Source: Candidatus Nezhaarchaeota archaeon
GTDB lineage: Archaea > Thermoproteota > Methanomethylicia > Nezhaarchaeales > WYZ-LMO8
Assembly (NCBI GenBank): GCA_030055465.1
Contig: JASFYF010000001.1
Coordinates: forward strand, 599,179 to 663,178
Length of the DNA: 64,000 bases
Direction: 5' to 3'
In this document: positions 1-12,588 of the stretch, piece after piece
How the letters are laid out: each line of letters starts with the position of its first letter
Position numbering within the stretch: the first letter of the stretch is position 1
Made by a program: the position numbers and the translations under genes
Notes under the pieces: model-generated
The model's input: the letters and a program-made list of their open reading frames with translations, nothing else
Told to the model about the DNA's origin: nothing
The model's database searches: none

Positions 1-2001
1 AATGGTGCTTTGGCCGTACAGCCTGTACTTGACGGCTTCAAGATAGTGGTCGCAGAACACGTGCCAAGTGAAGTTCCTCACGGATTCAAGCGCATCGTTG
101 AAGTGCATGGACTCCATGGACTCCGTAACGGCCTCCACGGTTTTCTTCAGCTTCGTTAGAAGCCACAGGTCCAACATGTTCAGCTCTCGTGGGCTGGCAC
201 TATTGTAACCCGCTAGGCTTGACACGACGAATTTGGAGGCGTTCCACAGCTTTATGAGGAAGCGCCAGGCGTAGTCCACGTCCTCCCACCTGAACCTTAT
301 GTCGTATCCAGTGGATCCGCTAGCCGCCCATTGTCTGAGGGCATCCGCGCAATACTTCTCAACAACCTCCCGGACCTCGATATAGTTGCCGTAAGACTTA
401 TGCATCATCCTGCCGTCGGTTCCCCTAACCATGCCATTTATCATGGCTACCTTGTAGGGCACCTCGCCGAAAAGCGCTAGATGCCTAACGAGGAGGTAGT
501 AGTCCCACGTCCTTATTATGTCGTAGCCGTTGGGCTGAAGATCGTTCGGGTAGAGCTTAGCGAATAGCTCCATGTCGTCGGGCCAGCCGGCTATGGCCGC
601 GCATGTTATCGACGAGTCCATCCAAGTGTCAAGCACGTCGCTTTCACCAATAAGCTCCTTGGAGGAACACATGGGACACCCGTCTACTGGCGGCTGCTGA
701 TCTCGAGGGTCAACTGGAAGCCACTCGGGCTTGGCGACTAGGGTATGGCCGCACCTCCTGCAGTACCAGACCGGTATGGGCGTTGCGAAAACCCTTTGCC
801 TGGATATAACCCAGTCCCAATCCATCGACTTAACCCAGTCCAGCAACCGCTGCTTCGCATAGGGCGGCACCCACCTGATTTCACCAGCCTTTCTCTCCAC
901 GAGCTCCTTTAAAGCCGTAGTTTTCATGAACCACTGGGTTCTGGGCAGTATCTCAACAGGCACGTGGCACCGCCAGCACGTGCCCACGCTTTGGATTAGG
1001 GGCTCCTTCCTCAGCAGCAGTCCTTTAGCTTCCAAGTCATGTATGATCCTTTTCCGGGCTTCCTCAACGCTCAGGCCGCTATATGGGCCGGCGTTCTCGT
1101 TCATCCTACCATCATCGGTTATCGACGTTATCACTGGCAGGCCGTAACGCTTCTGCCACCTCACATCAGTCTTATCACCGTAGGTGCAAACCATAACCGC
1201 ACCGGAGCCGAACCCCATGTCAACGGCTTCATCGGCCATTATCGGGACTTCCCTACCGAAAATTGGTAGCCGAGCCTTAAGGCCCACGTAATTCTTGTAC
1301 CTCTCATCAAGTGGATTCACGAACACCGCGACGCAAGATGATATCAGCTCCGGGCGCGTGGTGGCTACGGTAACCCCCTCGCGGCCTTCAACTTCGAAGA
1401 CCACGTAGTTTAGGGTTGTCGCCCTCTCCACGTACTCTATCTCGGCTTCAGCTATAGCCGTTTCACAGCGCGGACACCAGTTCACGGGATGCTCCCCCTT
1501 GTATATCAGCCCCTTCTCATGGAGTAGAACAAAGGAGAGCTGCGTCTTCCTCCAGTACCCTGGATCCATGGTCTTGTATTCCAAGGACCAATCAACGGAG
1601 AAGCCCAAACGCTTAATTGACTCTTTCATGGGCTTAATCCATTCCTCAGTCAGCTTAACGCATAAAGCCTTAAACTCCCTGGGATCCATATCCCTCCTCT
1701 TAACGCCAAGGGTTCTCTCAGCTCTAACCTCGGTCGGTAGCCCATGACAGTCCCACCCTTGAGGGAAGAACACATTGAAGCCCTGCATCCTCTTGTACCT
1801 TGCAACAAAGTCCATGTAACACCAGTTGAGGGAGTTGCCAACATGAAACTCCCCGCTAGGATAGGGAGGAGGCGTGTCGATTACGTACACCGGCTTGACG
1901 CCGATAAGTGACCTATCGAAGGAGTAAAGCTTCTTTTCATCCCAGCACTTAATCCACTTCAACTCATAGTCCTTCGGATTGAACTTCTCCAGCTTCCCCA
2001 A
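1..2001 (-). CDS. valS: Valyl-tRNA synthetase, 5' part (C-terminus beyond window)
   Basis: Class I aminoacyl-tRNA synthetase charging tRNA-Val. I translated an unbroken frame of 667 codons running off the left edge. The HIGH signature is present as HVGN (residues 53-56), with the family context NWCYMDFVARYKRMQG after it. The connective editing region has NWCPRCE and TTRPELI. The KMSKS equivalent is RMMHKS (about 531-536), followed by YGN. The anticodon-binding domain has begun by the edge. TTG at 2001 is chosen because it begins just before the conserved N-terminal segment; an in-frame GTG at 2016 is possible. The last third of the usual ~800-900 residues is not visible. Confidence 0.93.
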   Translation of the reverse strand, partial: MGKLEKFNPKDYELKWIKCWDEKKLYSFDRSLIGVKPVYVIDTPPPYPSGEFHVGNSLNWCYMDFVARYKRMQGFNVFFPQGWDCHGLPTEVRAERTLGVKRRDMDPREFKALCVKLTEEWIKPMKESIKRLGFSVDWSLEYKTMDPGYWRKTQLSFVLLHEKGLIYKGEHPVNWCPRCETAIAEAEIEYVERATTLNYVVFEVEGREGVTVATTRPELISSCVAVFVNPLDERYKNYVGLKARLPIFGREVPIMADEAVDMGFGSGAVMVCTYGDKTDVRWQKRYGLPVITSITDDGRMNENAGPYSGLSVEEARKRIIHDLEAKGLLLRKEPLIQSVGTCWRCHVPVEILPRTQWFMKTTALKELVERKAGEIRWVPPYAKQRLLDWVKSMDWDWVISRQRVFATPIPVWYCRRCGHTLVAKPEWLPVDPRDQQPPVDGCPMCSSKELIGESDVLDTWMDSSITCAAIAGWPDDMELFAKLYPNDLQPNGYDIIRTWDYYLLVRHLALFGEVPYKVAMINGMVRGTDGRMMHKSYGNYIEVREVVEKYCADALRQWAASGSTGYDIRFRWEDVDYAWRFLIKLWNASKFVVSSLAGYNSASPRELNMLDLWLLTKLKKTVEAVTESMESMHFNDALESVRNFTWHVFCDHYLEAVKYRLYGQSTI

Positions 2002-2075
2002 AGGTGCACACCACACCGAGGAACAGGAACGTATAAGCAGACTTGCTTAAAACCATTCATAAGCTCAAGCTAAAC

Positions 2076-2368
2076 CTAAGAGCTTTCGCGCAACTCCACC
2101 CTCTTGATCACATAATGCATCATTTCATCGTCGTTGACGAGCACATTCTTTATAGGCGTTTTTTCTTCATCAACTGCGCCCGCCACAACCTTCCCTTGAA
2201 ACCACGTTAACCACATTGCTTACCAAAACTCTCAAGGGCCTTCGCTGAGAACTTGGCCTTTCTCTTACCGGCGAATTCATTGTCTAGGTGAACCCCGTCA
2301 TGATGTGCAATCAGTCTACAGCCATGGATAACTCGTGGTCCTATGATTTCAACCGCTCTTAGGCTCAT
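2076..2368 (-). pseudogene. Frameshifted small gene upstream of valS
   Basis: Two open frames join end to end. The first runs from ATG 2368 to a stop at 2207 (53 residues, beginning MSLRAVEIIGPRVIHG). The second runs from ATG 2216 to a stop at 2076 (46 residues, ending VIKRVELRESS) in another frame, and they overlap by 10 nt. Both have protein-like composition, so one gene of about 95-100 residues with a single frameshift is likely. It lies 74 nt upstream of valS on the same strand. I do not recognise the family. I looked for a bulge-helix-bulge intron at the junction and did not find one. Confidence 0.4.
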
Positions 2369-2559
2369 ACCTCACATCTACTGATGGCAATTCCTCAGAA
2401 CGCAGCTTATATTTGAGGTTCACCCATGACCAATAAGGTGGTCTTTCTTAACGCGCTTCTAATATCGCTGGCTATTAGAAAGGAACTCATCACACCTTAG
2501 GCTTGGACTCCCCATACATCACGTGGAGTTTGCTGCGTTTTAGAGCATCGCTTATCCAA

Positions 2560-2740
2560 TTATCGTGACTTTCTCATGGTGTTATGTGGCTCATCTTCAA
2601 GTAGCCTGGAGAAACTTCTTGCAAAGGGAACGAAGAGAGCTGTGTGGAGGTAGCCACGCAGTGCGGTCACGGTCAAGACAGAAAACGATAAACCTATAAG
2701 GCTTATTGACCCACCTAGTTACGAGTGGGCAGTGAACCAC
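2560..2740 (+). pseudogene. Possible remnant of an archaeal AAA ATPase
   Basis: A plus-strand frame reads VLCGSS followed by SLEKLLAKGTKRAVWR, then a stop, then RLIDPPSYEWAVNHVP. The first part resembles the sensor segment of the DUF234/archaeal ATPase family (GSS followed by the segment before the GRR motif). It has no start and contains stop codons, so it would be a decayed fragment. The assignment rests on a short similarity recalled from memory. Confidence 0.25.
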
Positions 2741-2786
2741 GTTCCTTAGGAGTTATGACCACCGCTAGCTTGTTGAACTCGGGTGC

Positions 2787-3215
2787 TTATCCTCCTCGCC
2801 TATCGCCGCCCAGCCTCGGCTTCAAATACAAGAGGTTTTCAGGGTCAAGGCCCACAAAGATCAGAAGCTCATTAGTTGAATCGCTGTAGAACACGCATGA
2901 ATGGTTAGCTTCTGGACCAAAATCTTCGCCAAAGCCCATGCAAATTGATAATCATCCCAGGCTAGAAGTTGGGATTATCCGTGGCTTATTTGTGAGTGTC
3001 AGTTCCGCTTACGCGGCTTCTAACACCACTAAACTGCCCTGTTAAGCCTATGTACTTGGTTCCCGTTTTAGAGGCTGTTTTGGTCCTGTACTCTGGGGCT
3101 AAACGTAGGAAGTAGTGAGGTATCGATTTGTCCAGCCTTCCAAGCGTCAGCGAGTCGTGCAGGGTCCCTTCGGTATAACCACAAAGGCCAGCTCGCCGAA
3201 CGCCAGCTCCTAAGT
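2787..3215 (-). pseudogene. Decayed minus-strand open frames, family unknown
   Basis: Two minus-strand frames look translated. One runs from ATG 2939 to a stop at 2787 (50 residues, containing CVFYSDSTNELLIFVGLDPE). The other is open from about 3215 to a stop at 2986 and contains LGRLDKSIPHYFLRLAPEYR. In a third frame upstream is ELAFGELAFVVIPKGPC, suggesting a frame change near 3150. No start-to-stop reading of normal size exists. I read this as remnants of one or two genes and cannot name them. Confidence 0.35.
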
Positions 3216-3387
3216 GGAGTAACTAAAGATGACTTCTACAACGGCAACTACCTGCCGTCGGATAGGCTGCAGGGACAGAACATCAACATTCCGTCGTAGA
3301 AGCCATAATATTATAGTAATCTAAATAATATATAGTAATTTTTAAATAATTTATGATGCACTCGACTTATTATGCGGTGAGAGCCCG

Positions 3388-4125
3388 TTGAAAATGGCTT
3401 GTAGAGATAAACTAGAAGTGCTTAACAAGATCAATTTCGAGAAGCCGCCCGTTGGCGTGAAGCTTTCATACCTAAAGCCAGAGGGCTTTGAAAAGATAGA
3501 TAAAAGGGCGCGTTTCTGCGAATTTCTAGGCGAAGCTCAAAGGATTGGTAAACCCTTCTATGTTGATAAGGACAACGACACATGTTATGGCAAAAAAGCG
3601 CTAGGAATGGAGGCCTTCCCTCCTTTCGCTGAAAGCGGCTTAATAGGGCCGGAGCTGAAAATCTTCGAGGAGCCAAGGGCCAACGCGCGACTTTATTACA
3701 ATGTTCCATTTCTGAAGAATGGAACAGTCAACTACGTTATATTTTCTCCCATTGATAAGTTAACCTTCGACCCAGACCTCCTAATTATAGTTGCTAATGT
3801 CAGTCAAGCCGAGTTACTCTTAAGGGCTATGAGCTACTCAACCGGCGAGCTCTGGATCTCGAAACACTCTTTTGTGCTGGGATGTGCATGGCTTTACGCA
3901 TATCCATATATCACTGGAAAAGTGAACTACGTAGTAAGCGGCATGACTTTCGGTTCTAGAGTATTAAAGGAGCCGCCTGAAGGTTATGTGATATTATCCA
4001 TCCCCCACGATTGGATACAAACAATTGTAAAGAACCTGCGAGAGATGCCGTGGGTTCCACCCTCATATGAGGGCGAAGAAAGGAACTTATCAATTTTCAG
4101 AGAAATTCTGAGAAAATTCGGCTAG
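3388..4125 (+). CDS. DUF169 family protein
   Basis: 245 residues. N-terminal PPVGVKL and the later CYGKKALGM stretch are hallmarks of the DUF169 family, a group of uncharacterised proteins found mainly in anaerobic archaea and bacteria and often thought to be redox or cofactor related. Conserved cysteines (in RARFCEF, NDTCYG, LGCAW) fit metal binding, which is inference. The start is TTG at 3388, preceded by GGTGA at about 7 nt; an ATG follows at 3394 with poorer spacing. It stands alone, with long non-coding flanks on both sides. Confidence 0.8.
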   Translation: MKMACRDKLEVLNKINFEKPPVGVKLSYLKPEGFEKIDKRARFCEFLGEAQRIGKPFYVDKDNDTCYGKKALGMEAFPPFAESGLIGPELKIFEEPRANARLYYNVPFLKNGTVNYVIFSPIDKLTFDPDLLIIVANVSQAELLLRAMSYSTGELWISKHSFVLGCAWLYAYPYITGKVNYVVSGMTFGSRVLKEPPEGYVILSIPHDWIQTIVKNLREMPWVPPSYEGEERNLSIFREILRKFG

Positions 4126-4960
4126 AGCTAGCAAACAATTTATCGATGGTATCCCAGGTTCTACTTTTTTATTTCACATATATCGTTGTTATCGATTATT
4201 TGTTGAAGCAATTAAAGATCATTTTGTTCTCCTAAAACAAAAGACGTGAAAGGTGACCATCCCCACCATCGACAATGGTAGAAATCAAAGCACTCCGCCG
4301 CCACAAGAGAATTACGGGGTTCCCGTGGCCGCGCAAGCGTTAACTTAAGACTCAACAGTCCTTTACTATGGATGGAATACTCCGCGTAAAACAATCAGGT
4401 GTTGAGGGGCTTCAGCATTTTAAGTCCATTTTAAGTTAACCCTGAAAAACTTGCTCTGCGAGCTCTCGCTTTTCAGATATATTTTTTTCTTCCTACACTA
4501 TTCCGAGTTTCAGGCTTCCTTTGGTAGAACCGTCGAGATCAACCTTCCCGCTATGGAGAGGGGCGTATTCCTATTTCACGTTCAACATAATCCAAAAACT
4601 TCATAAAATCTCTAAACAATGCAAGTGGAAATTATAGCGAAAATTAAAGGAGTAGACGGCTTTTCCCTACACGATTGCTATTTTCACTCTTCATAAGCAG
4701 ACGTCAAACAATTGCTTTTCCGCTAACAATAATCTCGCCAGTTACCTTTCTGTCCTCACCACCCTCATACAATTGAAACAAAGATCTTCAGGGCATCCTT
4801 ACAGGTAGGACTCCTAAGGAATGATTGAAAAGGTGAGAAGCGCAATTAAATTATAAGGAAAAATCCCTACCAGACGATATAAAAGCACAAGAAACTTACA
4901 AGAGTAGTTGCGCTTGAGGCCAAAAACTCGCTGAACGCCGTAAGGACCCCACCTGAAAAA
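4126..4960. other. Intergenic stretch, nothing supported
   Basis: About 835 bases between the DUF169 gene and tRNA-Ala. I found no open frame with protein-like composition and no recognisable RNA. Short open frames on both strands lack conserved features. Confidence 0.5.
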
Positions 4961-5037
4961 TGGTGGACCGGGCGGGACTTGAACCCGCGACCTCCCGCTT
5001 GCGAAGCGGGCGATCAACCAGGCTGATCTACCGGCCC
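4961..5037 (-). tRNA. tRNA-Ala (anticodon CGC)
   Basis: Full cloverleaf on the minus strand with encoded CCA. The acceptor stem GGGCCGG pairs with CCGGTCC and includes the G3:U70 wobble, the alanine identity element. The anticodon stem CCCGC/GCGGG encloses TTCGCAA, giving anticodon CGC. The T arm is GCGGG-TTCAAGT-CCCGC. It lies 11 nt downstream of tRNA-Ile in the rRNA operon direction. Confidence 0.95.
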
Positions 5038-5048
5038 ATCGAAGCTGA

Positions 5049-5138
5049 TGGGCTCGGGGGGACTTGAACCCCCGACCTCTCGGTCTCCGGCCTCAACGTT
5101 ATCAGCCGAGCGCTCTGACCATGCTGAGCTACGAGCCC
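5049..5138 (-). tRNA. tRNA-Ile (anticodon GAT) with a 15-nt intron
   Basis: Acceptor GGGCTCG/CGAGCCC, D arm GCTC...GAGC, T arm GGGGG-TTCAAGT-CCCCC. The anticodon stem CTCGG pairs with CCGAG only if 15 nt (5085-5099) are removed; the loop then becomes CTGATAA with anticodon GAT. The insertion lies after position 37, the canonical archaeal intron site. CCA is not encoded. It follows the 23S gene and precedes tRNA-Ala. Confidence 0.93.
5085..5099 (-). other. tRNA-Ile intron (15 nt)
   Basis: Segment between tRNA positions 37 and 38, absent from a normal 75-nt tRNA-Ile. It would be removed by the splicing endonuclease also needed for the proposed mRNA introns. An equivalent excision window shifted by one base is possible. 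Confidence 0.85.
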
Positions 5139-5202
5139 AAAATCAGACAGCATAAGAGGGTCTTAAAAGTTTCTTTACCGATAAAGTCTAGGAGAAGATC
5201 AA

Positions 5203-8431
<3,229 letters not shown>

Positions 8432-8464
8432 GTCATAGCTCATCGAAACTCGCTCCGCCCTTCA

Positions 8465-8487
8465 CCCAAGAGGAGAACCCTCTTGGG
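8465..8487. other. Hairpin in the 16S-23S spacer
   Basis: Perfect 9-bp inverted repeat CCCAAGAGG/CCTCTTGGG with a 5-nt loop, in a spacer of only about 130 nt that contains no tRNA. Its role is unknown; it may separate the two processing stems. Confidence 0.7.
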
Positions 8488-8515
8488 CTGCACAAGCTCT
8501 TAAAAGGATGCGGGG

Positions 8516-10095
<1,580 letters not shown>

Positions 10096-10261
10096 TACCC
10101 CACGTCAGACCCAAACATCCGACCTCCGACGAGGTTCGGTTTGTTTGGATCCCCATTTCAATATCCCACGGCTGGAGGTCGAACTTTCATGTTAGGGACG
10201 AAATCCCCAATTAATCGGTTCGACACCGCCACCGTGGGCAGAAAGAATAGTGGTTGCACCC

Positions 10262-10269
10262 TATATATT
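10262..10269 (-). promoter_or_regulatory. TATA box for the rRNA operon
   Basis: AATATATA on the minus strand about 220 nt upstream of mature 16S. Transcription would start near 10240, leaving a leader that contains the 5' arm of the 16S processing stem. It is the only strong TATA-like site between RNase P RNA and 16S. Confidence 0.6.
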
Positions 10270-10342
10270 GTTTACGTCACATCGGGTTTGCGCGACTCCT
10301 CCGTTCAGAGCCTTAAACTCTGTTGAGTGGTTTTGCGTGTAA

Positions 10343-10645
10343 GGGTGCTGGGTGAGGCTCGTAATCCCCCTTCTGTTTAAGCAGCATTTGACTATGCGGC
10401 TTTCCGCTCGCCGGGATTTTCATCGCGGTTCGCCTTGTTCGGCGCGGGGTCGCCTCGTTTCAACGTTTCCACCGATGTCCTCAAGGCTTTTCACCTATCA
10501 TAGCCATGCATCGGTGGACGTGTCGTTTCTTTGGCTTCACCCCGGCCTCTCGGCCGACGTTTTGCAACGTCGCGCCTCCCGGAGGAGGGGGACTTTCCTC
10601 AGGCACTTATGTGCCCGAAGGCTGCTCGGCCTCTCCCAGCACCCC
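10343..10645 (-). ncRNA. rnpB: RNase P RNA
   Basis: GC-rich structured RNA of about 303 nt, the ribozyme that matures tRNA 5' ends. The conserved CR-I block GAGGAAAGTCC is present near the 5' end, and the 3' block ACAGAA precedes the closing helix. The 5' end GGGTGCTGGG pairs with the 3' end CCCAGCACCC, forming helix P1. ATCGGTGG and CCACCGAT form an internal long helix. A minus-strand TATA box lies about 26 nt upstream. An open frame covering most of it on the plus strand is a shadow. Confidence 0.92.
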
Positions 10646-10667
10646 TAATAAAGGGGTGAATCCCAGT

Positions 10668-10676
10668 TATTAAAGG
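10668..10676 (-). promoter_or_regulatory. TATA box for RNase P RNA
   Basis: CTTTAATAA on the minus strand, centred about 26-27 nt upstream of the predicted RNA 5' end at 10645, the normal archaeal spacing. Confidence 0.6.
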
Positions 10677-10724
10677 GTGGGGTTCCTCATCAACGTGTCA
10701 GCTGCGTAGAGGTGTGTTGTAGAG

Positions 10725-12065
10725 GTGGTTTACGAGCACTTGCACGTTGGCATAGACGACACGGATTCCTGGGATGGAGGCTGCACAACCCACTTCGCAT
10801 TTGAGTTGTTGAGAGAGGCGTCAAGGCGTTTCAACGTTAGGCTTTTCGATTATCCTCTTTTAACGAGGCTCAACCCCAATATTCCTTGGAAAACCCGTGG
10901 TAATGGTTCAGTGTGCTTGAGAGTTAAAATTAGAAGTGAAGAAATCAGCGATTTCGCGCGGTTTCTCGAGCTTAAGCTCAAATCGTACGTTCAGGACTTC
11001 TATGACTGTGACCCGGCGATAGCTGTGCTTAGGGGAAGGCCGTCAGATGATTTGAGGAGTTTCTACGAGAAGGCCTTAACACGGTTGGTGACCTTGAGGG
11101 AAGCGCTTGAATTAGCGCGTAGACACGATGTTAAGGTAATTGCCCCGCGCGTGGGCATGGGCCTTATAGGCTCTTTGGCAGCTATAGGTTCATTGATGTG
11201 CGGCGACCACACTTACGAGGTTATAGCCTACCGGAGGCCTGGCGCTAAGAGGCTGGTGGATGAAGATAGCGTGTGGCGCATGGAGTTTACGACATGGCCC
11301 TACACGTTCAACAACGTCGACCCTGAGAAGGGAAGGGTCCTCATAACGCCTCGAGGCGGTGACCCCGTGCTTTACGGTATAAGGGGGGAAAGCCCGGAAG
11401 CGGTGCTTAGTGCTTCCAGCATCGTTAAAACTTACTGCGAGCCTCTGGGCTTTATGGTGTTTAGGAGCAATCAGGGTACCGACTGCCACTACTTGGAGTT
11501 GAGGGATGCACAAGACGTTCAACCATATTCCTCAATAATGCTGAGGGGTGAGGTAGCGAGCAACCCCACAGTCATAAGAGGAGGACATGTAATTTTCAAG
11601 GTTGCATTCAAGGGGCTAGAGGTTTGGTGCGCTGCGTACAGGCCCTCCGGCGAAGTTAAGCGCGCAGCCCAGAAGCTTGTGGTTGGAGATGTGGTTGAGG
11701 TCTATGGCGGTGTAAGGAGGTTCCCAGGCTCCGACGCATTATCGTTGAACCTTGAGAAGATGGCGGTCTTGAGGGCTAGCAGCCAAGTCTTGGAGAAAAA
11801 TCCCCGTTGCCCAACATGCGGTAAAACCCTTAAAAGCTTGGGCAGGAAGGGAGGTCTGAAGTGCACGGGCTGTGGCTTTAGAACTCATTTAAGTTATAAG
11901 ATCGAAGTCAAGTTGGGCAGGGGGGAAATCGAGGGCATATACCTTCCGCCCTCCAGATCTATGAGGCACCTAGCAAAGCCTTTTAGAAGGTATGGGCTAG
12001 AGAAAACCGGCGCCTACGAGTTCACCGAAGTTGACGTTAGGAGGGTAATTGCTGGTGAGCGGTGA
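10725..12065 (+). CDS. tiaS: tRNA(Ile2) 2-agmatinylcytidine synthetase TiaS
   Basis: TiaS attaches agmatine to C34 of tRNA-Ile2 so that it reads AUA codons. The 446-residue protein starts with the family motif HVGIDDTDSWDGGCTTH (residues 6-22). It carries the kinase-like region, then an OB-fold (around 265-345), then a C-terminal zinc ribbon CPTCGK...CTGCGF (about 364-384). The start is GTG 10725, with TAGAGGTG about 10 nt upstream. Its last codons overlap the following zinc-finger gene, suggesting cotranscription. Confidence 0.95.
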   Translation: MVYEHLHVGIDDTDSWDGGCTTHFAFELLREASRRFNVRLFDYPLLTRLNPNIPWKTRGNGSVCLRVKIRSEEISDFARFLELKLKSYVQDFYDCDPAIAVLRGRPSDDLRSFYEKALTRLVTLREALELARRHDVKVIAPRVGMGLIGSLAAIGSLMCGDHTYEVIAYRRPGAKRLVDEDSVWRMEFTTWPYTFNNVDPEKGRVLITPRGGDPVLYGIRGESPEAVLSASSIVKTYCEPLGFMVFRSNQGTDCHYLELRDAQDVQPYSSIMLRGEVASNPTVIRGGHVIFKVAFKGLEVWCAAYRPSGEVKRAAQKLVVGDVVEVYGGVRRFPGSDALSLNLEKMAVLRASSQVLEKNPRCPTCGKTLKSLGRKGGLKCTGCGFRTHLSYKIEVKLGRGEIEGIYLPPSRSMRHLAKPFRRYGLEKTGAYEFTEVDVRRVIAGER

Positions 12066-12243
12066 GGGCCTACCTAAGGAGATAGTCCTCACGGTCGTGG
12101 GCAACGGGGAGAAGGTCTTTAAGTGCAGGTTTTGTGGCGCTTTTTTCGTGGGTTTAAGCGACGCAAAAAGGCACGTTGAGAGACCTGACCCCCACTGTCT
12201 GGAGATGAGGAGAAAGAGTCGAAGTGTCCCCCCAGTTTGGTGA
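12049..12243 (+). CDS. Small C2H2/C2HC-like zinc-finger protein
   Basis: A 64-residue frame that overlaps the tiaS end by 17 nt. It contains CRFCGAFFVGLSDAKRHVE followed by PDPHC, a C-x2-C-x12-H spacing typical of small archaeal zinc fingers that bind nucleic acid or protein. The start may be TTG 12049 or GTG 12055. No partner or substrate can be named; the overlap suggests translation coupled to tiaS. Confidence 0.6.
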   Translation: MLVSGEGLPKEIVLTVVGNGEKVFKCRFCGAFFVGLSDAKRHVERPDPHCLEMRRKSRSVPPVW

Positions 12244-12249
12244 AGGCTT

Positions 12250-12537
12250 TCATCCTCCCCCTGCAGGGGGAAAAACCGAGATCACGCAGCCTTCCTCCAG
12301 CTTAGTTTTCAATCCGCTCAGAGATCGACAATCTCTTCCGTTCACCAACACTTTAACGTAGTCTTTTAAGTTGGAGCCCTCCATTATCATTTCTTTGACG
12401 TCTGGTTTCCCGGCTGTGATCAGCTCTAGAAGGGTTAGAAGGGTGGATCCGTCCTCCACTTCCAGAATCGTCGACCTCCAGCCTAATACGTTCCTTAAAG
12501 GTCCATATACTTCGACGGTCACCTTCACGGCGCGCAC
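12250..12537 (-). CDS. MoaD/ThiS-like sulfur carrier protein
   Basis: 95 residues with the ubiquitin-like fold pattern (VEVYGPLRNVLG... at the N-terminus) and a C-terminal PPAGGG tail that would be adenylated and thiocarboxylated. The start is GTG. It is divergent from the tungsten-type aldehyde oxidoreductase at 12589, and MoaD-like proteins commonly sit next to such genes, so supply of sulfur for tungstopterin is the likely role. A ThiS or tRNA-thiolation role cannot be excluded. Confidence 0.8.
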   Translation of the reverse strand: MRAVKVTVEVYGPLRNVLGWRSTILEVEDGSTLLTLLELITAGKPDVKEMIMEGSNLKDYVKVLVNGRDCRSLSGLKTKLEEGCVISVFPPAGGG

Positions 12538-12588
12538 CCTCGCAAGCTATAATATCTAACCCCTAGAAGAGTCGCTGGGGGACTTAAG

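Larger units (their letters stand above)
2002..3387. other. Long gene-poor stretch with decayed coding remnants
   Basis: Nearly 1.4 kb between valS and the DUF169 gene holds no intact gene of normal size, which is unusual in this compact genome. Several short open frames on both strands look like protein-coding sequence broken by stops and frame changes; the clearest are listed separately. The last 90 bases (about 3300-3370) are AT-rich and probably carry the promoter of the DUF169 gene. Confidence 0.6.

Noticed and set aside
2076..2368. BHB intron as cause of the frame break upstream of valS
   Set aside because: No pair of 3-nt bulges with a 4-bp helix could be placed at the junction; the two frames simply overlap by 10 nt.
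4212..4394. 60-codon minus-strand ORF
   Set aside because: No protein-like composition or conserved neighbours; likely chance.
10352..10648. 98-codon plus-strand ORF
   Set aside because: It covers RNase P RNA on the opposite strand, whose conserved blocks explain the sequence.
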